NCBI GenBank assembly: GCA_045863555.1 | Contig: BTUU01000015.1 | Location: 1 to 64,000, forward strand | Length of the DNA stretch: 64,000 bases | Origin: JACRLV01 sp045863555 | GTDB taxonomy: Bacteria > Planctomycetota > Phycisphaerae > UBA1845 > Fen-1342 | Direction of reading: 5' to 3' | Shown: positions 24,765 through 32,891 of the stretch, one piece after another | How positions within the stretch are numbered: position 1 is the first letter of the stretch | Layout: every line of letters starts with the position of its first letter | Translations under genes and position numbers: made by a program | The notes under the pieces: generated by a model | Databases searched by the model: none | Told to the model about the DNA's origin: nothing | What the model saw: the letters and a program-made list of their open reading frames with translations, nothing else

Positions 24765-26858
24765 CTACTTGTCCGACTTCTTTCCGCCGAGCATCGCCGC
24801 AAGCGCCGCGAGTTTCTGCTGCGCGAAGCTCATCGGCGACTCCGGCGTCGGCGCTTCGGATTCAAACCGTGATGCCGCGACCGGCGCCTCCGAATCCGGC
24901 GGAACCGCGCCGACCGGCGACTCCGCCGACGGCACGCAGACCTGGTCCACGACATCGATCGCCGGCTCAAACGTCTCACCGGGTTCGACCGGGATCAGGC
25001 AGGCCCGCTTCGGCGGCGTCTTGCGGGTTGCACCGCGTTCCTGCCGCCACCAGCGGTCGACGATGCGATCGACGTCGCAGCCCTTTCCGCCGCTCGCCCA
25101 CAGGCCGAAGAAGTCCATGTTCGCGCTCTGCGGCTCGCGCGGCGGCATGTCGATCAGCGTCCGCATCGGCATCAGCACCGCGTCGCCGATGATGAACCCC
25201 TCGCCCGGCTTCATGCTCGGCAGCAGGCTGATCAGGCTGCGGAACTGGTCGCTGACGACCCGCGCCGCGTATTCCTGGTCGTCCGGGTTGTTCATCCGCA
25301 TCAGCACCATGCTGTTGCACTGGCTGAGCACCGTCTCGCTGATTTCGCTCGGCCGCTGGCTGACGATCATCGCCGAGACGCCGTACTTTCGCCCTTCCTT
25401 GGCGACCTTCTCCACCGCGTTCCGCGCGAAGGTCTTGCGACCCTGGATCGGCTTCCGCGGCAGGTAGTTGTGCGCCTCCTCGAACACCATCAGCACCGGG
25501 TGACGCACGTCCGGCGGCGACCAGAAGTTGAAGTCGAAGATCGCCCGCGTGATCACAGCGACCGTCGTATCAATGACGTCGAACGGCAGGCCCGACAGAT
25601 CCACGATCGTCAGGTTCTTCCGCTCGTCCATCCGGCCGAGCATCTGCCGGATCACCCACGATACCGTCCGGCTCAGGGCCCCGGCGCCCGCGGACGTGTC
25701 GAATTTGTTCAGCAGGTCGACGTTTCGCCGGGCCTGTTCCAGCGGCCGGAGCAGGAAGTCGTACCGGCGGTCGTTCAGCTTCGTTTCGATCGCATTGAGC
25801 AGCGAAAGCAGCCGGCCGTTGAAGGTCGCATGCGGCGTTTCGCCTTCCGACGCCGAGGGGTTGAACTCCATCTTGCGGCTCAGCAGCAGCTTCTCCTGCT
25901 CCTCCGGCGGAAGCTGCCGGAAGGGCAGCCTCGAGAACGCGTAGTTCGGCGTGTTGGTCACATACCGCGCGGCGTTCATGTTCTCCGCGTAGATGCGAAG
26001 CTGATCGAGCGAGTAGTACACCGGCGTGTCGATCGTGAACTCCCACTTCAGGCCGAGTTCCTCGGCCGATGGAAATTTCAGCCTCTCAAACGCCTGGCGC
26101 AGAAAGACGCGCTGGGCGTTGACCGTGTCCGGGTTGCCGTTCGCGTCGACGAAGAGTTGCTCGAACTCCTCGTAGTTCATCATCCAGTATGGAAGCACGA
26201 GGTTGCGGTCCGAGAGGTACGTCACGTTCGGCAGGGGGTTCCCCGCGTCGTCGCTGAACGACTTCAGGTACTCGCCGTGCATGTCGAACATGATGACCTG
26301 CGAGTGCGGCAGGCGCGTCGCCTCGTACACGATCTTCGCGGTCGTGCAGCTCTTACCGGAGCCCGAGTTGCCCATCACCGCGACGTGCTTGGCAAAGAAC
26401 TCCTTGCCGAGAACCTTCACTTCAAAATCGGTATCGATGGCGAATCGGCCCATCGAGAACGCCTTGGCCGTGCCGTTGCCGGCGAGCGCGTCAAACGACC
26501 CGAAGATCAACTCGAAATCTTCGTCGACGCCGAGGCGGACGGGGTCGCCGAGCGTGGGGTATTCGTTGACGCCGCGCGAGAAGCGGTCGCCGTTCACCGT
26601 GCCGAGAAGCTGGCAGCGGATCGTGATCCGCGTCGGCGTCTCGGGGTTCGGCCCCGGTTCGAGGTCGCCGGCCACGCCGACGCGCGTGATGTACCCGATC
26701 AGCGTCCGCCGGCCCATCGGCAGCGTGACATACGTGCCGAGGCGGCCGATGCGGTACGTCTTGCCGTGGTAGTCGAGTTTCAGATCGGGGACGGCGATCT
26801 GCACCTCGATCTCATCGCCTTCGACGGCGATTACCCGTCCGATATCGAGTGGGTCCAT
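24765..26858 (-). CDS. HerA-type ATPase
   Basis: A 697-residue HerA/DUF87 P-loop ATPase. The N-terminal HAS-barrel (residues 1-110) is followed by Walker A GNSGSGKS at about 163-170 and Walker B PVLMVFEEAHNY at about 448-459, then SAMIVSQRPSEISETVLSQCN, which is the sensor/arginine-finger region of HerA hexamers. Residues 580-697 are a Pro/Glu-rich tail. HerA usually works with the nuclease NurA in end resection, or with SIR2/nuclease partners in defence; none is adjacent. The start ATG at 26856-26858 has GGGGG 6 bp upstream. Role is probably DNA translocation. Confidence 0.85.
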   Translation of the reverse strand: MDPLDIGRVIAVEGDEIEVQIAVPDLKLDYHGKTYRIGRLGTYVTLPMGRRTLIGYITRVGVAGDLEPGPNPETPTRITIRCQLLGTVNGDRFSRGVNEYPTLGDPVRLGVDEDFELIFGSFDALAGNGTAKAFSMGRFAIDTDFEVKVLGKEFFAKHVAVMGNSGSGKSCTTAKIVYEATRLPHSQVIMFDMHGEYLKSFSDDAGNPLPNVTYLSDRNLVLPYWMMNYEEFEQLFVDANGNPDTVNAQRVFLRQAFERLKFPSAEELGLKWEFTIDTPVYYSLDQLRIYAENMNAARYVTNTPNYAFSRLPFRQLPPEEQEKLLLSRKMEFNPSASEGETPHATFNGRLLSLLNAIETKLNDRRYDFLLRPLEQARRNVDLLNKFDTSAGAGALSRTVSWVIRQMLGRMDERKNLTIVDLSGLPFDVIDTTVAVITRAIFDFNFWSPPDVRHPVLMVFEEAHNYLPRKPIQGRKTFARNAVEKVAKEGRKYGVSAMIVSQRPSEISETVLSQCNSMVLMRMNNPDDQEYAARVVSDQFRSLISLLPSMKPGEGFIIGDAVLMPMRTLIDMPPREPQSANMDFFGLWASGGKGCDVDRIVDRWWRQERGATRKTPPKRACLIPVEPGETFEPAIDVVDQVCVPSAESPVGAVPPDSEAPVAASRFESEAPTPESPMSFAQQKLAALAAMLGGKKSDK

Positions 26859-27096
26859 CGTATACCCCCTGCATGCGCAGTCCGCTCGGAGCGCAAGTCC
26901 ACAGGAGGAGCATTCAATACAGCCGCTGCAGACCCAAACGGCCGCCGCCGAAAGCCGACCAGACCCGCGCGGCGGCACCTTCTATCGGGCCGGTCTGCCG
27001 CGATCACGGCGAATGGTCAGCCGATGTGCATCCGGCGAGGATCGGGTACCCCGACCCGCGTTTCACCCCTGCGGACGGTTCGGGTAAGCTTCGCGG

Positions 27097-27639
27097 ATGC
27101 ACGCGGACATCTCCCGGATTCTGATTCACGAGCAGACGATTCGTTCCCGGGTGCGCGAAATGGCCCGCCAGATCGCGGCCACGTACACGCCCGGCGGGCC
27201 CGGATTGACCATCGTCCCCATTCTCAGCGGCTCGATCATCTTCCTGGCCGATCTGATTCGCGAACTGCCTCTCAAGATGAAGATCGCCCTCGTCCATGTT
27301 TCGACATATCCGGGCCGAAGCACCATGGCCGGGGAGAGCCGCACGATCCACGAGCCGGTTGGCGATATTCGCGGGCGGCATATCCTCGTAGTGGACGACA
27401 TCCTGGATACCGGCGGGACGCTTCGCCGGGTCCAGGCGATGATCCGCCGCTTCGAGCCCGAGAGCATCCGGACGGCCGTGCTCCTTCGCAAGCCGAGCAA
27501 GGCTCCGGCCGATCTCGCGGTCGAATTCGTGGGCTTCGATATCGAGGATCAGTTCGTGGTGGGGTACGGGCTGGATTTCGACGATCACTATCGAAACTAC
27601 CCGCACATCGGCGTGCTGCATGCGGAGCTGCTCCGATGA
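27097..27639 (+). CDS. hpt: Hypoxanthine phosphoribosyltransferase
   Basis: A 180-residue purine salvage enzyme converting hypoxanthine or guanine plus PRPP to IMP/GMP. The PRPP-binding loop VVDDILDTGGTL is at residues 99-110, the flexible catalytic loop is HVSTYPGRSTMAGESR at about 67-83, and the base-binding VGFDIEDQFVVGYGLDFDDHYRNYP stretch is at about 147-171. All key positions are conserved and the length is normal. Its stop overlaps the start of the next gene (ATGA). An unusually long divergent gap (238 bp) separates it from the HerA-type gene. Confidence 0.93.
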   Translation: MHADISRILIHEQTIRSRVREMARQIAATYTPGGPGLTIVPILSGSIIFLADLIRELPLKMKIALVHVSTYPGRSTMAGESRTIHEPVGDIRGRHILVVDDILDTGGTLRRVQAMIRRFEPESIRTAVLLRKPSKAPADLAVEFVGFDIEDQFVVGYGLDFDDHYRNYPHIGVLHAELLR

Positions 27640-28217
27640 TCGGGCGCCGCGAGGAGTTCGTGTCCGTTCACATGGGCGCGAAACCCGGCGGCGCGGCGGC
27701 GGCGATCGACGCGGCGGCCGCGATCCCGGCCGACGTCCTCGACAGTAGCGAGATCGTCGAGTTCTCCATCAAACCGTCGCTCTGGTTCATCGCGATCGTC
27801 AGTTTCCGATTCGTGGCCGCGTGTCTGGCGCTCGCGGGTCTGGTGGCCCTCGCTTCGCGCGAGGGGTGGACTACCTTTTCGGCTTACTCCTTCATGGCGT
27901 TTGCCTGGGCCGCGGTGGGGCGGGTGCTGGTCGCAGGGCTTCAATGGGCGAGCCGTCTCTACGTGCTGACGAACCGGCGGGTCATGCGCTTCAGCGGCGT
28001 GCTGCACGTCACGTTCACCGAGTGCCCGCTCCGAAAGATCAACCAGGCTCACATCAAGCTGTCCGCGTTTCATCGCCTCGTCGGCATGGGGACCATCCGC
28101 ACGGTTCCGGTCGACGACCGCCTCGATCGCGTGAGCTGGGAACATGTCGCGCGGCCGGGGCCGATCTATGAGCGCCTGATCGCGGCCATCCGCCGTGCCC
28201 AGAACGGGAACATCTGA
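27636..28217 (+). CDS. Bacterial PH-domain membrane protein
   Basis: A 193-residue protein with two hydrophobic segments (about 58-77 and 85-103) followed by a bacterial PH (bPH2, DUF304-like) domain: SRLYVLTNRRVMRFSGVLHVTFTECPLRKINQAHI, LVGMGTIRTVPVDD. The Y-x-L-T-x-x-R-v pattern is typical of this family. Function unknown; such proteins are often linked to membrane stress. The ATG overlaps the hpt stop, so translation is coupled, although the cellular link between the two is not evident. An internal ATG at 27672 is an alternative start. Confidence 0.8.
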   Translation: MIGRREEFVSVHMGAKPGGAAAAIDAAAAIPADVLDSSEIVEFSIKPSLWFIAIVSFRFVAACLALAGLVALASREGWTTFSAYSFMAFAWAAVGRVLVAGLQWASRLYVLTNRRVMRFSGVLHVTFTECPLRKINQAHIKLSAFHRLVGMGTIRTVPVDDRLDRVSWEHVARPGPIYERLIAAIRRAQNGNI

Positions 28218-28325
28218 TCCGATCGCTTGCGTCCGATCGCGCACCGCCCTGCGGAAATTCGCGCAGTACCGGTGCCCTCGCTTCGCTCCTGCTTGAATCG
28301 CCGTCGAATCGCCCCCCGAAACGAC

Positions 28326-28347
28326 GGCATGCTTGGCCGAGCATGCC
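28326..28347. repeat. Small palindrome upstream of tpl
   Basis: GGCATGCT-TGGCCG-AGCATGCC forms an 8 bp stem with a 6 bp loop. It lies between the PH-domain gene and the tyrosine phenol-lyase gene. With no T-tract it is a poor intrinsic terminator; it could be a dispersed repeat or an operator. Confidence 0.4.
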
Positions 28348-28447
28348 GCGATCGGTCCCTTCGAATCGGAACGCCAGTTGCCGTACGAACGCCGGGTGGG
28401 CCGCTTTCACGGTCCGGTTGGTGAATCGCCTTTTCGGAGAATCGCAG

Positions 28448-29851
28448 ATGCTCTCACGCCGTTCCTGGGCCGAGCCGTGGAAGATCAAGATGGTCGAACA
28501 CCTCCGCATGACCACGCGCGAAGAGCGCGAGGCGGCCATCGCCGAGGCAGGTTTCAATACATTCCTGGTTCCCAGCCGGATGGTCTACATCGATTTGCTC
28601 ACAGACTCGGGCACGTCGGCGATGAGCGACCGCCAGTGGGCCGGGCTCATGCAGGGCGACGAGTCATACGCCGGCTCAGAGAATTTCTACCGGCTGGAAG
28701 CGACCGTGCGGAAGTTCTACGGCTACAAGCACCTCATCCCGACGCACCAGGGGCGAGGCGCGGAACATATCTTGAGCCAGATCTGCATCCGGCCGGGGCA
28801 GGTCGTGCCGGGAAACATGTACTTCACGACCACGAAGATGCACCAGGAGCTCGCGGGCGGAAAGTTCTTCGACGTGGTCATCGACGAGGCCCATGACCCG
28901 CGGAACGAGCATCCCTTCAAGGGAAACTGCGACCTGAAGAAGATCGAGCGGCTCATTGCCGAGGTCGGCGCGGCCAAGGTCGCGTACCTGTCCCTCGAAA
29001 CCAACGTGAACATGGCCGGCGGCCAGCCGTGCAGCCTCGAGAACATCCGCGCGACCTGCGATCTCTGCCATCGCCACGGGATCAAGGTCTATCTCGATGC
29101 GACGCGGGCTGTCGAGAACGCCTACTTCATCAAGGAACGCGAGCCGGGTCATGCCCACCGGACGCTGGCCGAGATCCTCCGCGATATCTGCGACTGCACG
29201 GACGGCTGCACGATGTCGGCCAAAAAGGACGCACTCGTCAACATCGGCGGCTTCCTCGCGCTCAACGACGACGAACTCGCCGAGCAGGCCCGGAACATGG
29301 TCGTCGTGTACGAGGGCCTGCACACGTACGGCGGCTTGGCCGGCCGCGACATGGAGGCGATGGCGATCGGGATCGAGGAATCGGTCCAGCTCGATCACAT
29401 GCACGCGCGAATCGGCCAGGTCGAGTATCTGGGCCACAAGCTGATCGAGGCGGGCGTTCCGATCGTGCGGCCGATCGGCGGCCACGGGATTTTCATCGAC
29501 GCGAAGTCCTTCCTGCCGCACATCCCGCGCGAGCAGTTCCCGGCCCAGGCCCTCTCCGCGGCGCTCTACGTGGACTCCGGCGTTCGGGCGATGGAGCGCG
29601 GGGGCGTTTCGGCCGGCCGCGACAAGGAAACGGGCAAGAACCTCTTCCCGTCGTTGGAACTGGTGCGGCTGACTCTGCCGCGCCGCGTCTATACCCAGGC
29701 CCACATGGACGTGACGGCGGAGTCGGTGATCGCGTTGTACGAGAATCGGGAGAACATCGTCGGGCTTCAGTTCACCTATGAACCGAAGTACCTCCGGTTC
29801 TTCCAGGCCCGGTTCGAGCCCGTGCGCGGCGGACGCGTGCTCCTCACCTGA
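28448..29851 (+). CDS. tpl: Tyrosine phenol-lyase
   Basis: A 467-residue PLP enzyme of the beta-eliminating tryptophanase/tyrosine phenol-lyase family. The Schiff-base lysine is in MSAKKDALVNIGG (second Lys, K260; Lys257 in Citrobacter TPL). I call it TPL and not tryptophanase because it has the MERG motif with Arg384, equivalent to TPL Arg381, which contacts the phenol hydroxyl. Tryptophanases have a hydrophobic residue there. It also has TPL-like YFTTTK, VVVYEGLHTYGGLAGRDMEAMAIG and SAGRDKETGKN. The start has GGAG 8 bp upstream. It likely splits tyrosine to phenol, pyruvate and ammonia. No tyrosine transporter is adjacent. Confidence 0.9.
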   Translation: MLSRRSWAEPWKIKMVEHLRMTTREEREAAIAEAGFNTFLVPSRMVYIDLLTDSGTSAMSDRQWAGLMQGDESYAGSENFYRLEATVRKFYGYKHLIPTHQGRGAEHILSQICIRPGQVVPGNMYFTTTKMHQELAGGKFFDVVIDEAHDPRNEHPFKGNCDLKKIERLIAEVGAAKVAYLSLETNVNMAGGQPCSLENIRATCDLCHRHGIKVYLDATRAVENAYFIKEREPGHAHRTLAEILRDICDCTDGCTMSAKKDALVNIGGFLALNDDELAEQARNMVVVYEGLHTYGGLAGRDMEAMAIGIEESVQLDHMHARIGQVEYLGHKLIEAGVPIVRPIGGHGIFIDAKSFLPHIPREQFPAQALSAALYVDSGVRAMERGGVSAGRDKETGKNLFPSLELVRLTLPRRVYTQAHMDVTAESVIALYENRENIVGLQFTYEPKYLRFFQARFEPVRGGRVLLT

Positions 29852-29858
29852 CGTTGAT

Positions 29859-29874
29859 CGCCCGCGATCGGGCG
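29859..29874 (+). terminator. Weak terminator-like hairpin after tpl
   Basis: CGCCCG-CGAT-CGGGCG, a perfect 6 bp GC stem, lies 8 bp after the tpl stop in the gap between convergent genes. A short TTTT follows 8 bp later. It may help end both transcripts. Confidence 0.35.
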
Positions 29875-29916
29875 GCCTCACGTTTTCGGTTCGAGCGGCA
29901 CGCCGGTTGGCGGCGT

Positions 29917-32130
29917 TTATTCGACAAACGGGATCTGAATGAACGCCTGCGTTCCCTCGCCAGGACGGCTGTCGAGCCAGATGCGCCCGCCGTGCGACTC
30001 AACGACGCGGAATGCGCGCGGCAGACCCAGGCCGCGGCTCCGACCCGCGACCCGATGCGAAAAGAAGGGGTCGAACGCGCGCTGAAGGACCGACGCGCTC
30101 ATCCCGCAGCCCGAGTCGATGACCACGATCTCCAGCGCGTTTGCTCCGACGGCAGCCGGTTCCGCGCTGATCGAAGTTCGGCTGGCCATCCGGACGAGGA
30201 TCCGCACAGCCCCCGGACGGTCGTGCATGGCGTCAATCGCGTTCTGAATCAGCTCTCCGGTCGCCGTGGTTAACTGGGCGGCGTCGGCCCGCGCCCGTCG
30301 GCTCACCGCTTGGGCCGCGCGGTCGAGTTCGAACTCGATGCGGATTCCCGCGGGAAGGTTGCGGTCGCGCCACGCCGCACGAATGGACTCGAACACCTGC
30401 GCCGGCGAGCACTCCGAAAAGGCCGGGGCCCGCGGGATCGCGAAGTCCATCAGTTGCGAGACGATCCGGCTGCAATCATGCGCCTTCGTCTGAATCTGCA
30501 GCAGCGCGCGGTACGCCTCGCTGTCGGGGTCCGCGTCTCGGAGCAGCAGTTCCGCCCGGCCGGAAATGACGCTGAGCGGGTTGTTCAGCTCGTGACCTGC
30601 CCCGCCCGCCAGTTCAGCGATCATCGAGAGCGCGCGGGAGCGGAGGATCTCGCCCTGGGCGCGCTGAAGCCGACGATTGGTTTCCATGAGGTCGTCGGTC
30701 AGGCGCTGCGCCTGCCCGTGAGATTCGAAATCGGCGATCGCCGTCGCGATTCGAGCCAGGAATGCGCCGGCGCACGCGTCGTCGACGGAAGTGGCCGCCA
30801 ATCCGGCGCGGGCCGCGATCAGCAAGCCCCCCAGGTTCCGTCCCGCGCGCGACAATGGGACGAATTCGAGGAGTTCCTGTTCATCGGTCTTCATGCCCGC
30901 GGTCGCGAAGAGCTGTCGGCCGCGCCCGTCGAGGGGCGTGCGGGCAGGGGTGGATTCCAGCCATCGGCGCCACTCGTCCGTGGCGGGGAAGACCGAGCTC
31001 GTGTGCCGGCCCGTCGATTCGCGATACGCCGCCGCGACGACGCCTCCTCCGGTCGCGAAAACCGCCCGGATGTCATTCGGCCAGAGATGCCCGGCAGACT
31101 CGAGCGCGAGCGAGGCAATCGCCGCGAGCCCGCCACGCACGTTGATTCGCGATTCGAAGCAGCTCATCGCGGCGGCCAGCAACCCCGGTGTCGATGCCTT
31201 TGACGCCGTTTCAAGAGTTCGGCGTCCACCCCGCATGGCGGCATCGATCGCCCACTCCAGCACCGTTGCGGCCGTGGGAGGGGGACTGAATCCCAGTGCG
31301 TTCTGCCACCGCACGACCTCGGCGTCGAGGCCTTCCATCTCTTTCTCGACATCGGCCCGCCGCAGATGGATCAGCGTGCAGCAGGCGTCGACGTCGTCTC
31401 CGTCTGACGCATCGCCGGGCCCGGTCTCGGAGGATTGAACGATGGAATTCGCCGCGCGGACGACAGCGACCAGCGCGTGGTAGTCGGGCGACGAGAGCAC
31501 CGGATCGCCCGAGAGAGCGTGCAGGCGGATCGCGTCGCAAACCGCCGGCGGAAACGACCATGCCTCCGCGACCCATGCACCGGCCACGCAGTGATCGACG
31601 CCGAGATGGCGCGTCTCCATCCGTCCGGTTTGCCCGGCCGCGCCGCGCGTCGTCAGGAGCCGCTCAAACGACCTCGGATAGACCACGGCGAGGGCGAATT
31701 TTCCAAGGTCATGCAGGGCTCCGGCGAGAAGCGCGGTTTCCGGAGCGACCCGCAGATTCGGGCTGGCCCGCGCGATCCGCTCGGCCAGGATTCCGACGGC
31801 CAGCGAGTGGCGGATCAACTCAGAAAGCTGGCTCAGATTGCATTCTCGCCGGGATGCGAGCAAAAGGAAGTGCCGCAGCGTCCGCTGGATCAGGATCGCG
31901 GCAACCGCGCCGCCGCGGAGACGCTCGACCATCTCGACGGTCGAAGACATGGCGTCGCTGTCCGAGAGCAACGCGAGCGCCTTGATGCCGCCGCCGTCGA
32001 GTTCGAGTTCGGCCACGAGAACCGGTTTCGGGTCGCGGGCGTCCAGCGACGCGATCAGCCGCGCCACGTCCGGCGGCGGTGGGAGTGCGCAGACATGCGA
32101 GCGCGCAATCTCCAGTTCCGCCACGCCCAC
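29917..32130 (-). CDS. HDOD-GAF histidine kinase
   Basis: A 737-residue sensor kinase with no membrane segment. Residues 1-270 are an HDOD domain (FLLLASRRECNLSQLSELIRHSLAVGILAERIA and the HD-like LLAGALHDLGKFAL and GVDHCVAGAWVAEAW). Residues about 320-480 look GAF-like. A HisKA region follows with the H-box GHELNNPLSV (His about 514), then an HATPase with N-box GELIQNAIDAM and G-boxes DSGCGM and GRSRGLGL. It is 29 bp downstream of the HTH-receiver gene 32160-32759, so it is its probable cognate kinase. HDOD kinases often control motility, virulence or c-di-GMP networks; the signal here is unknown. Confidence 0.88.
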   Translation of the reverse strand: MGVAELEIARSHVCALPPPPDVARLIASLDARDPKPVLVAELELDGGGIKALALLSDSDAMSSTVEMVERLRGGAVAAILIQRTLRHFLLLASRRECNLSQLSELIRHSLAVGILAERIARASPNLRVAPETALLAGALHDLGKFALAVVYPRSFERLLTTRGAAGQTGRMETRHLGVDHCVAGAWVAEAWSFPPAVCDAIRLHALSGDPVLSSPDYHALVAVVRAANSIVQSSETGPGDASDGDDVDACCTLIHLRRADVEKEMEGLDAEVVRWQNALGFSPPPTAATVLEWAIDAAMRGGRRTLETASKASTPGLLAAAMSCFESRINVRGGLAAIASLALESAGHLWPNDIRAVFATGGGVVAAAYRESTGRHTSSVFPATDEWRRWLESTPARTPLDGRGRQLFATAGMKTDEQELLEFVPLSRAGRNLGGLLIAARAGLAATSVDDACAGAFLARIATAIADFESHGQAQRLTDDLMETNRRLQRAQGEILRSRALSMIAELAGGAGHELNNPLSVISGRAELLLRDADPDSEAYRALLQIQTKAHDCSRIVSQLMDFAIPRAPAFSECSPAQVFESIRAAWRDRNLPAGIRIEFELDRAAQAVSRRARADAAQLTTATGELIQNAIDAMHDRPGAVRILVRMASRTSISAEPAAVGANALEIVVIDSGCGMSASVLQRAFDPFFSHRVAGRSRGLGLPRAFRVVESHGGRIWLDSRPGEGTQAFIQIPFVE

Positions 32131-32159
32131 GCTTCCGGTCTCCCGCCCCTGCGAACCTC

Positions 32160-32759
32160 TTACGCCGTGACTAATTCCGCGATCCTCTTCACCAGGTCCG
32201 AAATAATGAACGGCTTCTTGATGAAGTCGTTCGCGCCGGATTCGAGGAGCCCCTGCACTTCCTCCCGGTTCACGATGCCCGACACGATGATGATCTTCAC
32301 GTCCTGCAACTCCGCGTCAGCGCGAATGCTCTTGACCACGGCGTTCCCGTTGATGTCAGGGAGCAGATAGTCCAGGACGATCACGTCCGGGTGAAATTCC
32401 TTTGTCCGAAGCCCCGCGTCGAAGCCTGTGGAGGCGGTGGCGACCTCGAATCGACCGTCCCGCTCCAGCCATTCGACGAGCATGTCGACGATTTCCGGCT
32501 CATCGTCCACCACGAGCACGCGTTTTTTGCCCATGTCGAGGTTTTCGAGCGGGATGTCGTTTTCCTGCATGAACTGGATCAGGCTCTCGCGCGGAATTCG
32601 CCGAAAACGCGACCCGGGAACCCGAAACCCCTTCAGGCGGCCGTTGTCGAAGCAACGGATAACCGTCTGCTGGCTCACCTTGCATATTTCCGCGACCTCG
32701 CCGGTCGTGTAGACGCTCTTGCTCAACCGGGAACGGTCATTGGTGGTCGCTTCAGTCAT
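32160..32759 (-). CDS. HTH-receiver response regulator
   Basis: A 199-residue two-domain protein. Residues 15-62 are a MerR/excisionase-type helix-turn-helix (VYTTGEVAEICKVSQQTVIRCFDNG, then GFRVPGSRFRRIPRESLIQFM), and residues 79-197 are a CheY-like receiver with acidic pair D85-D86, phospho-acceptor D130 (VIVLDYLLPD), and the conserved Lys in DFIKKPF. Having the DNA-binding domain at the N-terminus ahead of the receiver is the reverse of common response regulators. A good promoter lies 40-70 bp upstream, and the kinase gene follows, so the two are likely one two-component system. Confidence 0.9.
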   Translation of the reverse strand: MTEATTNDRSRLSKSVYTTGEVAEICKVSQQTVIRCFDNGRLKGFRVPGSRFRRIPRESLIQFMQENDIPLENLDMGKKRVLVVDDEPEIVDMLVEWLERDGRFEVATASTGFDAGLRTKEFHPDVIVLDYLLPDINGNAVVKSIRADAELQDVKIIIVSGIVNREEVQGLLESGANDFIKKPFIISDLVKRIAELVTA

Positions 32760-32799
32760 CTCAGCTTCCCTGCTTTCTCTATCTTCCCCATCTTCAACC

Positions 32800-32829
32800 A
32801 GTATACAGGGAATGCGCAGTTTTGGGCAA
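32800..32829 (-). promoter_or_regulatory. Promoter of the HTH-receiver/kinase operon
   Basis: Read on the minus strand, TTGCCC (32824-32829) and TATACT (32800-32805) are separated by 18 bp, giving a good sigma-70-type promoter 40 bp before the ATG at 32759. The transcript leader would contain AGGGAAG as ribosome-binding site. Confidence 0.6.
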
Positions 32830-32891
32830 GTCGAAACCGACGGATTATTCGCGGTAGGGGCGGGGTCGAACGTCGGTGGGAACGTGATCCT

